From Bacteroidetes bacterium UBA5697 (GTDB lineage Bacteria; Bacteroidota; Bacteroidia; B-17B0; Aurantibacillaceae), in contig DIHL01000016.1 in the NCBI GenBank assembly GCA_002420145.1, positions 50,299 through 114,298 of the forward strand: a stretch of 64,000 bases of DNA, read 5' to 3'. The translations under genes were made by a program, and so were the position numbers. Positions 17,807 through 27,513 of this stretch are shown piece by piece. The stretch's first letter is position 1; every line of letters starts with the position of its first letter. The notes under the pieces were generated by a model. That model was given only the letters and a program-made list of their open reading frames with translations. It searched no databases and had not been told where the DNA came from.

Positions 17807-19276
17807 TTACAATCCAAAACCATAATAAGCTCTCATACCATTTGGATACATGCCTTCAATTAAAACGCCTCCTGTTTTATTTTCTAACATCGTTTGAATA
17901 TCTTTAATGTTACTAATTTTTTTCTTGTCAACAGAGGTGATAATAAATCCTTCTTTAATTCCTGCATTAGCTAATTTGCCTGCCATAAGTTTTGAAATTT
18001 TCACACCAGATGGAATATTATATTTTGCTAAGTCTTCTGAATTTAATTCTTCAAACTCTGCACCTAAAGAATTCACAGCCGTTCTAAATACTTCTGGTTT
18101 TTTAATAATACCTAAGCTGTTTTCTTTGTTTTTTAAAACAACTGGTATGATCATTTCTTTTTCGTTTCTCACAACGGTTACATTAATCTTATCGCTAGGT
18201 CTAAATTTACCAACTTGTTCTAAAAGTTCTGAGGTACTTTTCACTACTACATTTTCAATTTTAGTAACTACATCACCAATTTTAATTCCTGCTTCTTCGC
18301 CAGCACCATTTTGAGTTAAACCATTAATATAAACTCCTTTTAATTGTTTAATGCGTTTTTCTTCAGCAAATTTCGCATCAATATCCTGAATGCTTAAACC
18401 AATAAACGCACGTTGTACTGTTCCATATTCAATTAAATCAGACACTACTTTTTTTACAATGTTAACTGGTATCGCAAACGAATATCCTTGATAAGAGCCG
18501 TTATTTGAAGCGATAGCCGTATTAATACCAACTAAATCACCTGTTGTGCTAACTAGTGCGCCACCGCTATTACCAGGGTTTACAGCAGCATCTGTTTGAA
18601 TAAATGATTCGATAGGAGCAAGGTTACCGCCTTGTGCATTATGTTCTAAAATATTGATGTTACGTCCTTTTGCACTGACGATACCTGCTGTAACTGTTGA
18701 ATTTAAATTAAATGGATTTCCAACTGCCAATACCCATTCGCCAACTTTTACATCATCAGAGTTTCCGTAATTTACATAAGGCAAATCTTTTTCTTTTACT
18801 TTTAATAATGCTAAATCCGTGTTAGGATCGGTTCCAATCACTTCGGCAACATAAGTTCTTTTGTCGTTTAGTATCACTTCAATTTTTGTTGCTTCGTTAA
18901 CAACATGGTTGTTTGTCACAATGTATCCATCTTGACTAATGATAACACCGCTTCCACTTCCTTGCATCATATTTGGTTGACGTTGTCTGCCACCAAAAAA
19001 CCAATCTTGAAATGGATCGTAAGCTAAATTATTTTTTTGTTCTACAATCGTTTTAATGTGTACGACTGAGTTAACAGATTTTTCTGCTGAAGCTACAAAG
19101 TCGGGAGCATTAGCTGCTGCGCTTAAGCCACTATAATTAGTTAATTGAACTGGCGTAGCATAAGGATTGTAATTAGTTACTTGATTATTATTTTGTTGAT
19201 TAAAGTAATAATTACCTACCAGCGCAAATGCGCCTCCTAAAGCGCCTACAAACAATGATGAGATTACTTTTTTCAT
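17807..19276 (-). CDS. HtrA/Deg-family periplasmic serine protease
   Basis: 489 residues. The signal or membrane-anchor segment is KKVISSLFVGALGGAFALVG. The trypsin-like domain has the complete triad His124 (TNNHVV), Asp154 (NTDLALL) and Ser237 (NPGNSGGAL). Two PDZ regions follow (about 285-375, GVYINGLTQNGAGEEAGIKIGD; and 405-489, which is shorter and ends GMRAYYGFGL). Deg proteases degrade misfolded envelope proteins and can act as chaperones, a plausible need in a cell exporting huge adhesins. The gene is monocistronic, with a long structured leader (see 19306-19425). DegP and DegQ type cannot be separated by sequence reading alone. Confidence 0.93.
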   Translation of the reverse strand: MKKVISSLFVGALGGAFALVGNYYFNQQNNNQVTNYNPYATPVQLTNYSGLSAAANAPDFVASAEKSVNSVVHIKTIVEQKNNLAYDPFQDWFFGGRQRQPNMMQGSGSGVIISQDGYIVTNNHVVNEATKIEVILNDKRTYVAEVIGTDPNTDLALLKVKEKDLPYVNYGNSDDVKVGEWVLAVGNPFNLNSTVTAGIVSAKGRNINILEHNAQGGNLAPIESFIQTDAAVNPGNSGGALVSTTGDLVGINTAIASNNGSYQGYSFAIPVNIVKKVVSDLIEYGTVQRAFIGLSIQDIDAKFAEEKRIKQLKGVYINGLTQNGAGEEAGIKIGDVVTKIENVVVKSTSELLEQVGKFRPSDKINVTVVRNEKEMIIPVVLKNKENSLGIIKKPEVFRTAVNSLGAEFEELNSEDLAKYNIPSGVKISKLMAGKLANAGIKEGFIITSVDKKKISNIKDIQTMLENKTGGVLIEGMYPNGMRAYYGFGL

Positions 19277-19305
19277 ATGATTTTATTTTTTTGGTTTTTA
19301 ATTGT

Positions 19306-19367
19306 CATATGGTTTATTCATCATTTTTATTTGTGTTCGCCTTGCGGCATGATGAATATTTCATATG
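19306..19367. repeat. Imperfect palindrome in the htrA leader
   Basis: Arms 19306-19324 and 19349-19367 pair at 16 of 19 positions (CATATG...ATTCATCAT against ATGATGAAT...CATATG) around a 24-nt loop. The right arm begins a 17-nt stretch (19362-19378) repeated exactly at 19274-19290, where it contains the htrA start codon. Confidence 0.7.
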
Positions 19368-19417
19368 ATTTTATTTTTAATAATTAGTTGAAAAATTGTT
19401 TTGTTGTATTCATAACG

Positions 19418-19425
19418 CAAAATTA
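19418..19425 (-). promoter_or_regulatory. Candidate -7 box for htrA
   Basis: TAATTTTG on the minus strand fits TAnnTTTG exactly, but no TTTG/TTG is present at the expected upstream distance. If used, it gives htrA a structured leader of about 135 nt. Confidence 0.35.
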
Positions 19426-19629
19426 CATCAGAAGTTATGGGTTTATTTTGTTTTTAACAATACTTAACGGCAACAAGGCTTTCGGGGCGTTTATGGTAAA
19501 AATTTGTTAAAAGTGGATTTACTAAAACTATTAGTTTTGTTAATATTGTTAGACAAACTGGTTAAAACTATAGTTAAATACTTGAAAAGGATTTAGAGAA
19601 ATTTTGTACTTTTAGTCTCCCAGTTTAAT

Positions 19630-20271
19630 ATGAGATTTAAATATAAAATACCGCCCTTTGTTTTTGGAGTTTCTATTGGCTTATTAGTAGGCGTTGCCTT
19701 TTTTATTTTTAAAATCGATGATTATTTAAAGAAAATTAATAAGCCTGATATTGATAATATTAAGATTGTAGAACAATCTGTTTCAAATACTTCTTCTGAA
19801 AATAAAGAGTCTAGTAAAGGTGATTCTAAACCGAAGAAAAAATTCACTGTTAATACAAAAAATTCGCCTAACATTAACTACAGTGAAATTGACGCTTTAT
19901 TAAAAGAAGATGATATTAAAGTAGCTCAAGAAGAATTACTGTCAGTTAAAAACATTAAGGTTATTGATTTAGATGCGACTTCAAAGCGTGATACCTTAAC
20001 GGGTCAATTAGCTGGTGTTACAAGTACGGATTATCCTAATTTATTTTTTGTGGAGTTTTGGAAAACCCCTTTAAACTCTAAAGGATATCGCATGACACGC
20101 AATAGAGTGATACTTTATGGTTTGTCAGATTTTAGCAGTATTACTATTTACAAAGTAGATGATAATTTCTATTTAAAAAATGATGACGTGGTTTATAAAA
20201 TATCTTCGGGTACTGAGTTTAAACCAATGGAGTTAGTTCAAGACTCTAATCTATTAGCAAGAATTAATTAA
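19630..20271 (+). CDS. Membrane-anchored protein of unknown function
   Basis: 213 residues. The N-terminus has one membrane helix (PPFVFGVSIGLLVGVAFFIFKI) after a short basic stretch, so the remainder probably faces the periplasm. A charged Ser/Lys linker (about 55-80) precedes a ~130-residue globular region containing SKRDTLTGQLAGV and FVEFWKTPLNSKGYRMTRNRVILYGL. I do not recognise a characterised family. Its stop is 9 bp before dapF, so the two may be transcribed together. A weak promoter (TTG 19582-19584, TACTTTTA 19607-19614) precedes it. Confidence 0.7.
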   Translation: MRFKYKIPPFVFGVSIGLLVGVAFFIFKIDDYLKKINKPDIDNIKIVEQSVSNTSSENKESSKGDSKPKKKFTVNTKNSPNINYSEIDALLKEDDIKVAQEELLSVKNIKVIDLDATSKRDTLTGQLAGVTSTDYPNLFFVEFWKTPLNSKGYRMTRNRVILYGLSDFSSITIYKVDDNFYLKNDDVVYKISSGTEFKPMELVQDSNLLARIN

Positions 20272-20280
20272 TTTTTTAAG

Positions 20281-21072
20281 ATGCAGTTAGAATGCTTTAA
20301 ATATCAAGGTACAGGAAATGATTTTGTACTGATAGATAATCGTGAAAAAAACATTTCATTAACTACAGCACAAATAAAATGGTTGTGCGATCGTCGTTTT
20401 GGTATTGGTGCTGATGGCTTAATGTTGTTGGAATTAGAACCAGGCATTGATTTTAAAATGGTTTATTTTAATAGCGATGGAAACGAAAGCAGCATGTGTG
20501 GCAATGGAGGAAGATGCATTACTGCTTTTGCAAAACGTTTAGGGATTATTTCAGATACAGCAAAATTTTTAGCCATTGATGGTATTCATGAAGCTAAAAT
20601 CAATAACGAGATTGTTTCTTTAAAAATGAATGATGTGAGGGAAGTAGAAGTAGGCGAAGATTATTTTTATTTAAATACTGGCTCTCCGCATTATGTGAAG
20701 TTTGTGAATGATATTGAAAAGGTGAATGTATTTGAGGAAGGAAAAAAAATCAGATACAATCATCGTTTTGCTGCCGAAGGAACTAACGTTAATTTTATTG
20801 AAAAAAAAGACAACGAATTATTTGTTCGTACATACGAAAGAGGAGTAGAAGACGAAACTTTATCTTGTGGTACTGGCGTTACGGCAGCTGCTTTAATTGC
20901 CGCTTTTAAAGGACAAAGCACTGATAAAAATAATTGCGCCATTAAAACATTAGGTGGAAACTTAAATGTAAAGTTTGATAAAGTTTTAGAAAATACGTTT
21001 TACAATATTTGGTTAGAAGGTCCTGCTAATTTTGTTTTTAAAACACATATTGATATTCCTGAAGAAAACTAA
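20281..21072 (+). CDS. dapF: Diaminopimelate epimerase
   Basis: Interconverts LL- and meso-diaminopimelate in the lysine and peptidoglycan pathway. 263 residues. The two active-site cysteines are present: Cys73 in SSMCGNGGRC and Cys196 in TLSCGTGVTAAAL. The N-terminal KYQGTGNDFVLIDNR and the substrate-binding GTNVNF segment also match. Presence of dapF implies meso-DAP peptidoglycan, consistent with the amidase gene elsewhere in the window. The downstream gene starts 16 bp after its stop. Confidence 0.96.
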   Translation: MQLECFKYQGTGNDFVLIDNREKNISLTTAQIKWLCDRRFGIGADGLMLLELEPGIDFKMVYFNSDGNESSMCGNGGRCITAFAKRLGIISDTAKFLAIDGIHEAKINNEIVSLKMNDVREVEVGEDYFYLNTGSPHYVKFVNDIEKVNVFEEGKKIRYNHRFAAEGTNVNFIEKKDNELFVRTYERGVEDETLSCGTGVTAAALIAAFKGQSTDKNNCAIKTLGGNLNVKFDKVLENTFYNIWLEGPANFVFKTHIDIPEEN

Positions 21073-21088
21073 ATTTAATTTATTACTG

Positions 21089-22030
21089 ATGTCAGCCAAT
21101 AAATTAATAATCTATTCTATTCTCTTTTTAATTTTTATTTCTCATTCGTTTTTTGCACAGCGTATCAATCGTTTAAACAAGCATGGCGAAAGAACTGGTA
21201 AATGGATTGTTTATATTGATGATGCTAAAAATATTAAATCATTTGAAGGTAAATTTAGAAATGGGATTACCAAGGGTAAATGTTATTTCTATACCAATGA
21301 TGGTGTTTTAGATAGAAGAGAAATCAATCGCTTTAAAAAAATGAAAACTACCTTTTACTATCCTAACGGGAAAGTAAAGCTAAAAGGCAATGCGCGTATC
21401 GAAAATTTGCCCGATAAAGTTCATTATTATTTCTACGGCAAATGGCAATCATATAATGATAGCGGAGTATTAGTCAAAAATCAGTATTACGAAAAAGGTA
21501 AACTCATCAAAACTGAATACCTAGATAAAACGATTAAAACCAACGATTCGTTAATTGAAGCGTTGAATGTGATTGATAAAGAATTCGCCTTGCATAACAA
21601 TACATTAACGGATAGCATCAACGCCAATTTAAAAAATCCATACAAAAAACACTGGTTTGAAAAGCAGCTTCATTATTTTGATAGTTTATCTTTTGATAGA
21701 ATTACTCATGTTATTGATGTGTTTGGTTATCCCTCAAGAGCCATTGCTGGCGAATCAAACAGCATTCCGTTTTATATATTAAGTTTTGCGCCTGCAGATA
21801 TAAAAGAGAAGTATGTGAATCAATTAATTTTAGCAGCCGATAGAGATGATATTAGTTGGAAATCATTAGCTTATTTTATTGATAAACTCAAAATTGCCAA
21901 AGGTCAAAAACAAGTGTATGGCACACAAGGTGTCTATGATAACAACTATAAATTTATCATGCATCCATGTGAAGATCCCGAGCAATTAAACTCACGCAGA
22001 GAAAGAGTTGGTTTAGAAAAATTGGAATAG
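21089..22030 (+). CDS. Secreted protein with MORN-like repeats, unknown function
   Basis: The best start is ATG 21089, giving a signal peptide (MSANKLIIYSILFLIFISHSFFAQ) and 313 residues; a TTG at 21032 inside dapF would only add an implausible tail. Residues ~25-130 contain MORN/YwqK-like strands (HGERTGKWIVY, FEGKFRNGITKGKCYFY, YYPNGKVKLKGNA). The C-terminal half is unlike anything I recognise: it has an ALHNNTLTDS segment and the final part CEDPEQLNSRRERVGL. MORN-like sheets often mediate protein or lipid contact, but no activity is assigned. It lies 16 bp downstream of dapF. Confidence 0.75.
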   Translation: MSANKLIIYSILFLIFISHSFFAQRINRLNKHGERTGKWIVYIDDAKNIKSFEGKFRNGITKGKCYFYTNDGVLDRREINRFKKMKTTFYYPNGKVKLKGNARIENLPDKVHYYFYGKWQSYNDSGVLVKNQYYEKGKLIKTEYLDKTIKTNDSLIEALNVIDKEFALHNNTLTDSINANLKNPYKKHWFEKQLHYFDSLSFDRITHVIDVFGYPSRAIAGESNSIPFYILSFAPADIKEKYVNQLILAADRDDISWKSLAYFIDKLKIAKGQKQVYGTQGVYDNNYKFIMHPCEDPEQLNSRRERVGLEKLE

Positions 22031-22046
22031 AGGATTTTTGATTCTT

Positions 22047-22075
22047 TTTCGTTAATTTTAATAAACGAATTTTTT
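22047..22075 (+). terminator. Weak hairpin plus T-run ahead of the next gene
   Basis: TTCGTT (22048-22053) pairs with AACGAA (22064-22069), followed by TTTTTT abutting the ATG of the propeller gene. It could terminate the upstream gene weakly or hinder initiation. Confidence 0.35.
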
Positions 22076-24739
22076 ATGAAGAAAATTATTTTCATTTTAT
22101 TGATAGGGTTTTGCTTTCATTTTTTGAATGCACAACCATTTTTAAAAAATAAATCCAACAGAGCTTTAACTTTTAATGAATTGAAACTACAGTTCAATGA
22201 ATTTAAAAAGAACTCGGATTTAACTCAACAAAAACATTGGAAAAGCTACAAGCGTTGGGAACAAGAAATGGAAATGCATACCGATGCTAAAGGAGAACCA
22301 GCTGGTTTTGATGAGTACCGAAATGCCGCTATCAATATGGCGAATTATAAGCAGCAATTAGCGCAACAAAATTCGTCTGCTATATGGACGCCTTTTGGAC
22401 CAAATGTGTTACCCAATAACTTAACGGGTTATATGGAAAATGGTATTGGAAGAATAAACTGCATCGCTTTTCATCCAACCAATGCGAATACCTTTTTTGT
22501 TGGTGTAGCACAAGGCGGTGTTTGGAAAACAACCAATAATGGCAATACTTGGACTCCATTAACCGATAATTTACCAATAACAAGAATTAGCGATATTTCA
22601 ATTAATCCAACCAATCCAGACGAGATGTACATTTCTGTATGTGATTTTGAATACATTGGAGTGAGTTTGCATTTAAACGGAAGAAAGCGCCATACGCATT
22701 ACGGACTTGGAGTGTATAAAACCTTAGATGGAGGTTTAACATGGAACCCTACTGGTTTAACGTTTAATTTAACTAACGGAGATGCCTCTTTAATCCGTAA
22801 GGTTTTAATAAATCCCGCAAACACCAGTGATGTAGTAGCTTGTGGTGTAAGTGGTATGTATAAATCATTGGATGGAGGAACTACTTGGACAAAAAAATTA
22901 GATTCGTTGTTTTGGGATATGCATCAAGATCCTGTTAATCCAAATGTGATTTATGCCGCTACAGGTTGGGTTATGAATTCAAATATTGGAAATGCTGGAG
23001 TTTACAAATCCACTGATTTTGGAAATACATGGACGATGTTAAATACCAATATGCCTTTAACAGGCGATATACAACGTGTGAAGTTGGCCATTGCTCCATC
23101 CAACAATAATATCATTTATGCTTTGTGTGTGGATGTGATGAATGGATTGTATGGTATTTACAAATCAACTAATGCAGGATTGAGTTGGAATTTTATTCCG
23201 CCAACCGATAATATTTTAGAAGGTGGAATAGGGGATACACCTGGCGGACAAGGAAACTATGATTTGGGAATGATTGTGGATTTTACTGACGCTAATACAT
23301 TGTATGTTGGAGGCGTTAATATGTGGGCCTCTTATGATGGAGCCAATTCGTTTGCACCTGTAGCTCATTGGACAACACAGTATGGTGCTACCCTGCATGG
23401 AGATGTGCATGACATGGCTCGAAATCCATTAAGTGGAAATTATTTTGCGTGCAGTGATGGAGGTGTGTATCAAACATCGGCTATTATTGCCGATTCGTGG
23501 GCAACAAGTGCATGGCCAACGGTGTGGACAAAAATGAATGATAATATTCAAGTGACTTCGTTTTACAGAATTTCAAGTTCAAAAACAACGAACGAACAAT
23601 TGATAGGTGGCGCTCAGGATAATGCTTCTATGTATTATGATGCAGGTGTTTGGTCAACTATTTTTGGTGGCGATGGTATGGATAATTGTTTATTGCCAAC
23701 GAGTCCAACAGATGTTGTAGGTTCGAGCCAATACGGTAATTTTTATTACAGTAACGATAATGGCATGAGTGGTTTTAATGTGACAACAAACTTTAATAGT
23801 GAGCAAAGCGAATGGGTAACACCTATCGTGGCTGATTACAATAACGCAGGAACGATGTATGTAGGGCATGAAAATGTGGTTCAATCAACAGACGGAGGTA
23901 TGTCGTGGATGCCTTTGGCAACTATTAATACCAATACCTTAACGGGAGAAAACACAGAAATTTCGGCATTGGCAGTTTCTAACTCTAACAGTCAGGTAAT
24001 TTACGCTGCACGAAGAGTGCGATACGAATACGGATTAAATGGTATTGTGTTTAAAACTAGCGATGGAGGAAACACTTTTGTAAACGTCACTAATAATTTA
24101 CCGGATAGCTTATATTACACAGGTATTGAAATTAATGCCTCGGATGAAAATACAGTTTATGTGAGTATGGCAGGATTTGCGGCAGCAGATAAGGTTTATA
24201 AAACCAGTGATGGTGGAGCCACTTGGCAAAACATTACTTACAATTTACCTAACATTCCAGTAAATTGCATCAAACAAATACCGGGCACTAACAATTTAAT
24301 TGTAGCTACTGATATTGGTGTTTACACATTAGCTGCAGGAGCAACTACCTGGGTTAACAATAGTTTTGGTTTACCAAATGTGATTGTGAGTGATATTGAA
24401 TTTAACGCGACATTAAATAAAACTTACGTCTCAACCTTTGGACGTGGCATTTGGGAAACAACCATTACTGGTATTTTAACCGGAGTAAAAAACGGGCAAC
24501 CAAACAATTTTAATTTTCAGTTATACCCAAGTGTGAATGATGGGCATTTTACTTTAGCTTTTGAAAACAATCAACAAGAAAAAACCATTGAAGTGATTGA
24601 TGTGATGGGCAGAGTAGTGCATACACAAAAAACAAAAGCCGAGAAATTAGAATTAAATATTGCATTAAACTCAGGAACTTATTTTGTAAGAACAACTAGT
24701 AAGCAATTATTAGGGGTTAAGAAAATGATTGTGGAGTAG
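22076..24739 (+). CDS. Secreted BNR/sortilin-type beta-propeller protein with type A T9SS sorting domain
   Basis: 887 residues with signal peptide MKKIIFILLIGFCFHFLNAQ. A long propeller (residues ~100-790) carries repeated BNR/Asp-box-like motifs: WKTTNNGNTWTPL, YKTLDGGLTWNPT, YKSLDGGTTWTKK, YKSTDFGNTWTML, YKTSDGGATWQNI. Such propellers occur in sialidases, xyloglucanases and sortilin-like receptors. No sialidase Arg triad was identified, so no enzyme activity is claimed. The last ~80 residues (QLYPSVNDGHFTLAF ... VIDVMGRVV ... GTYFVR) form a type A sorting domain. It ends 3 bp before the stop of the convergent gene, with no visible terminator. Confidence 0.88.
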   Translation: MKKIIFILLIGFCFHFLNAQPFLKNKSNRALTFNELKLQFNEFKKNSDLTQQKHWKSYKRWEQEMEMHTDAKGEPAGFDEYRNAAINMANYKQQLAQQNSSAIWTPFGPNVLPNNLTGYMENGIGRINCIAFHPTNANTFFVGVAQGGVWKTTNNGNTWTPLTDNLPITRISDISINPTNPDEMYISVCDFEYIGVSLHLNGRKRHTHYGLGVYKTLDGGLTWNPTGLTFNLTNGDASLIRKVLINPANTSDVVACGVSGMYKSLDGGTTWTKKLDSLFWDMHQDPVNPNVIYAATGWVMNSNIGNAGVYKSTDFGNTWTMLNTNMPLTGDIQRVKLAIAPSNNNIIYALCVDVMNGLYGIYKSTNAGLSWNFIPPTDNILEGGIGDTPGGQGNYDLGMIVDFTDANTLYVGGVNMWASYDGANSFAPVAHWTTQYGATLHGDVHDMARNPLSGNYFACSDGGVYQTSAIIADSWATSAWPTVWTKMNDNIQVTSFYRISSSKTTNEQLIGGAQDNASMYYDAGVWSTIFGGDGMDNCLLPTSPTDVVGSSQYGNFYYSNDNGMSGFNVTTNFNSEQSEWVTPIVADYNNAGTMYVGHENVVQSTDGGMSWMPLATINTNTLTGENTEISALAVSNSNSQVIYAARRVRYEYGLNGIVFKTSDGGNTFVNVTNNLPDSLYYTGIEINASDENTVYVSMAGFAAADKVYKTSDGGATWQNITYNLPNIPVNCIKQIPGTNNLIVATDIGVYTLAAGATTWVNNSFGLPNVIVSDIEFNATLNKTYVSTFGRGIWETTITGILTGVKNGQPNNFNFQLYPSVNDGHFTLAFENNQQEKTIEVIDVMGRVVHTQKTKAEKLELNIALNSGTYFVRTTSKQLLGVKKMIVE

Positions 24740-24742
24740 GGC

Positions 24743-25948
24743 TTATCTGAACAAACTAATGTATCCGTTTTTCTTTTGTTCCTCACCTTTAGCGTCTGTG
24801 TATCTTAATACAAAAAAGTAAACTCCTTCACTACATGTTTCTCCACTAGTAGTTCTTCCAAACCAAGGTTTAATAGTATCTACTGATGTAAATACAACAT
24901 TGCCCCACCGATTATAAACTTCCAAATTATTTAGTTTAGACCCTGCCGGTAAAGTTATTTTCCAAAACTCATTTACATCATCTCCGTTGGGTGAAAACAC
25001 ATTGGGTATAACAGGTTCCTTTATATCAGAAGGCAACACTGGACATGCTCCTGTATAAGTTACAAGCAATGTATCAAATGTGGTAATGCAACTGGTTTCT
25101 TTTTGAACAATATAAGTTGTATTGCTATTTGGCTTTACTTTTATTTGGCCATGAATGGTATCTATCAATATGCCATTAGCATACCATTTATAATTTGTTT
25201 CAATCCAATTTGGTTCCCCTATCAATAAACTATCACTTTCTGTACATGTAGTGGTATCATTCCCTAAATCTATATCTGTTGGTACTAAACTGAAATCATC
25301 CATAAAAAGATATGTTTCATCAACTTGATTTAAAGGAAACAAAACTGGATTATTTGCTAATGACGATGGCATATAACCTCCTATCATAAAATCTGATTCA
25401 TTCCCTATAGATGTATATATACTTTTGAATTTATACCAAATCGTTGTATCATATACTAAATCAGAAATTGGCATTATTAGTTGAGGGGTTTCTGATGTCA
25501 AATAGAACGTTGATTCACTAAAAACTGTATTTTTAAAAAAAACACCTACATTATTTGTTCCTCGTCTATGTTGAATTGATATTTTCAAATATGTTGTGAA
25601 ACAATAATTATTAAACTGTCTCAACGTATCTGCTAATTTATTTGCTGAATACTCAAATTGATCTCCAGAATGCAAAGGCGCATAGAAAAAACTACCGATT
25701 TGGGAGTAGCCTGTTCTTGGCTTATACAAATTAATTATAGTAGGATTTAAACACGATGGATAAGCGTCAGGAGTATTAAGTGTAGGATTATACCAATATT
25801 TAAATTTACTTATATCTGTGTTACCGACTGGTTGACACCACAAAGTATCTTCAAAACTACCATTTTGAATTAAATTTTGCTGAGCATTTATAAAGAAAGC
25901 ACAACATACTATCATATATGTAATAATATATCGCATTCTATAAAACAT
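24743..25948 (-). CDS. Secreted protein with type B (gliding-motility-associated) T9SS C-terminal domain
   Basis: 401 residues. After a hydrophobic export signal ending FFINAQQ, the N-terminal region (NLIQNGSFEDTLWCQP) matches a jelly-roll-like module common at the start of Bacteroidota surface proteins. An Ig-like segment with Cys residues follows (TTCTESDSLLIG). The C-terminus is a standard type B domain (IPNVFSPNGDDVNEFW ... EVYNRWGNVVF ... GVYFFVLRYTD ... GYISLFR). It lies 16 bp downstream of the propeller gene at 25965-27431, so the two probably share a transcript. Role: predicted surface-exposed; specific function unknown. Confidence 0.86.
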   Translation of the reverse strand: MFYRMRYIITYMIVCCAFFINAQQNLIQNGSFEDTLWCQPVGNTDISKFKYWYNPTLNTPDAYPSCLNPTIINLYKPRTGYSQIGSFFYAPLHSGDQFEYSANKLADTLRQFNNYCFTTYLKISIQHRRGTNNVGVFFKNTVFSESTFYLTSETPQLIMPISDLVYDTTIWYKFKSIYTSIGNESDFMIGGYMPSSLANNPVLFPLNQVDETYLFMDDFSLVPTDIDLGNDTTTCTESDSLLIGEPNWIETNYKWYANGILIDTIHGQIKVKPNSNTTYIVQKETSCITTFDTLLVTYTGACPVLPSDIKEPVIPNVFSPNGDDVNEFWKITLPAGSKLNNLEVYNRWGNVVFTSVDTIKPWFGRTTSGETCSEGVYFFVLRYTDAKGEEQKKNGYISLFR

Positions 25949-25964
25949 CGTAAATAATAATAAT

Positions 25965-27431
25965 TTATTTTTGAATTACTAACTTGTGAGATTGAATGTA
26001 AACGGAATTACTAAATACTTTTACAATATAAATTCCATTTTTTAAATCAGTACAATTAAGTTGTATACTATTTGTATTAGTAATTGAATTACTACAAACT
26101 TCTTTACCAGTTACATCATATACTATTAAAGATAAATCTTGTACTTCTTTATCCAATAATAATATAAAGTTACCATCGTTAGGATTCGGTATTAATTTAA
26201 GTAAGTCATGAGTATTTTGTTGTTCTGCTACATTGGTTAAATAATTACAGAATGTACTGTCATTTCCTAAGCTGTCAGTTTTCACTAACCATAAATTTAA
26301 ATACGGTGGCATTGTATTTACAATAACGCCAGTGATTATAAAACCTTTATCCTTTGTGAAATCAAATCCATTTAAATTCATAAGTAGTGTGCCGGATGTA
26401 GGTCGATTATAAAATTTCTCCCAAAGTAAATTTCCGTTTTTATCTAGCTTAGCTAGTAATCCTCTTCTGGAACTACCATTTACATGTAAATAACTGTCGG
26501 CTGTTATGTATACTAGACTAGAATCAGATAATTGCTTAACCTCTCTAACTGTTGTGTAAGCCGTTAAACCATAACTATTTGACCATTGTATTGTTCCAGT
26601 TGAATCTAATTTCCAGAGCCAACCTTGAAAGCCAGCTTGACCTCCAATAAAATATCCTTTATCATATGTTTGACAAATAGTATTTGCATAAATATTTTGA
26701 CTACTGTTACCATTTACTTTATTCCAAATTACATTACCTGAAGTGTCTATTATTGAAACAGCAATTTTAAAATTTGATGGCCTTTCAGTTCCACCAATTA
26801 AATATCCTTTATTATTATTTAATATTTGTAGTGAAGTGTATTTTTCATCAATAGTAGGAGATCCTATTATCTTTCTCCAAATCAAATTGCCACTCAGATC
26901 TGTTTTTATTAGTAAAATATCTCCTGTATTTTGAGTGTATATTTTTGAATAACCAAGTATAATTAATTTGTTGTCGCTTGAAATCTGAATCTGATATGCT
27001 GTTTCATTTTCTGGGTAAGTAAACTGCTGATGCCAAACCTGTACTCCATTTGTATCAATATTAGTAATAAACAAATGACTTACACCAACTACAGTATTGC
27101 TACTAGTGCCTAAAACTATATAACTTTTATCAGGCATTTCTTTGATGTCATTCAAATTATCTATATCAGCCGTATAATCAAATTTCTTTTTCCAGATGGT
27201 ATCCCCATTCATTTTAACTTTTACGAGATATCCAACATCTAAAGAGCCATCATTTGATGTACAATGTCCACTAATGACATAATTACCATTATAATCTTGT
27301 ATTACTTTATTGCCGACATCAAGATTATTTACATCACTTATTAAGCTGTCAATATTGAAATTGCATTGAGCTTTTAAATTATAAAAATTTAAAAGCCATA
27401 TAAGTGAACTATAAAATAGTATTTTTTTCAT
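25965..27431 (-). CDS. Secreted delta-60/kelch-like propeller protein with type A T9SS sorting domain
   Basis: 488 residues with signal peptide MKKILFYSSLIWLLNFYNLKAQ. Repeats of the form G-x-YV(I)-x-G-x...V(K)-x-D-x-x-G-x-x-(I/V)W (YVISGHCTSNDG, LLIKTDLSGNLIWRK, IIDTSGNVIWNK, LLAKLDKNGNLLWEK) define a propeller of the outer-membrane PQQ-like or delta-60 type. The type A sorting domain starts IPNPNDGNFILLL and ends LVIQK. It is the first gene of a two-gene unit with the type B protein. No catalytic motif was seen. Confidence 0.86.
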   Translation of the reverse strand: MKKILFYSSLIWLLNFYNLKAQCNFNIDSLISDVNNLDVGNKVIQDYNGNYVISGHCTSNDGSLDVGYLVKVKMNGDTIWKKKFDYTADIDNLNDIKEMPDKSYIVLGTSSNTVVGVSHLFITNIDTNGVQVWHQQFTYPENETAYQIQISSDNKLIILGYSKIYTQNTGDILLIKTDLSGNLIWRKIIGSPTIDEKYTSLQILNNNKGYLIGGTERPSNFKIAVSIIDTSGNVIWNKVNGNSSQNIYANTICQTYDKGYFIGGQAGFQGWLWKLDSTGTIQWSNSYGLTAYTTVREVKQLSDSSLVYITADSYLHVNGSSRRGLLAKLDKNGNLLWEKFYNRPTSGTLLMNLNGFDFTKDKGFIITGVIVNTMPPYLNLWLVKTDSLGNDSTFCNYLTNVAEQQNTHDLLKLIPNPNDGNFILLLDKEVQDLSLIVYDVTGKEVCSNSITNTNSIQLNCTDLKNGIYIVKVFSNSVYIQSHKLVIQK

Positions 27432-27457
27432 TTTTCATTTAATATTAATTAAATGTA

Positions 27458-27490
27458 CAAAAAAAGCTGCTAAGAATTTACTTAGCAGCG
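27458..27490 (-). terminator. Terminator of the DUF1761 gene
   Basis: GCTGCTAAG (27466-27474), 6-nt loop and CTTAGCAGC (27481-27489). On the minus strand the stem is followed by a run of seven T. Confidence 0.87.
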
Positions 27491-27513
27491 TTTCAAAAAT
27501 AGTAGGTGAGGTG

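Larger units (their letters stand above)
19277..19629. other. 353-bp divergent intergenic region
   Basis: No full-size gene. It holds the htrA leader with a palindrome, a 17-nt duplication of the htrA start region, a possible 16-codon minus-strand leader ORF (19364 down to 19314), and candidate -7 boxes: TAATTTTG on the minus strand (19425-19418) and TACTTTTA on the plus strand (19607-19614). Confidence 0.6.

Noticed and set aside
21032..21088. Earlier TTG start for the MORN-like protein
   Set aside because: It lies inside dapF, and the ATG at 21089 gives a clean signal peptide.
22076..24739. Sialidase activity for the BNR propeller protein
   Set aside because: Asp-box-like repeats are present, but the catalytic Arg triad and Tyr/Glu pair could not be identified.
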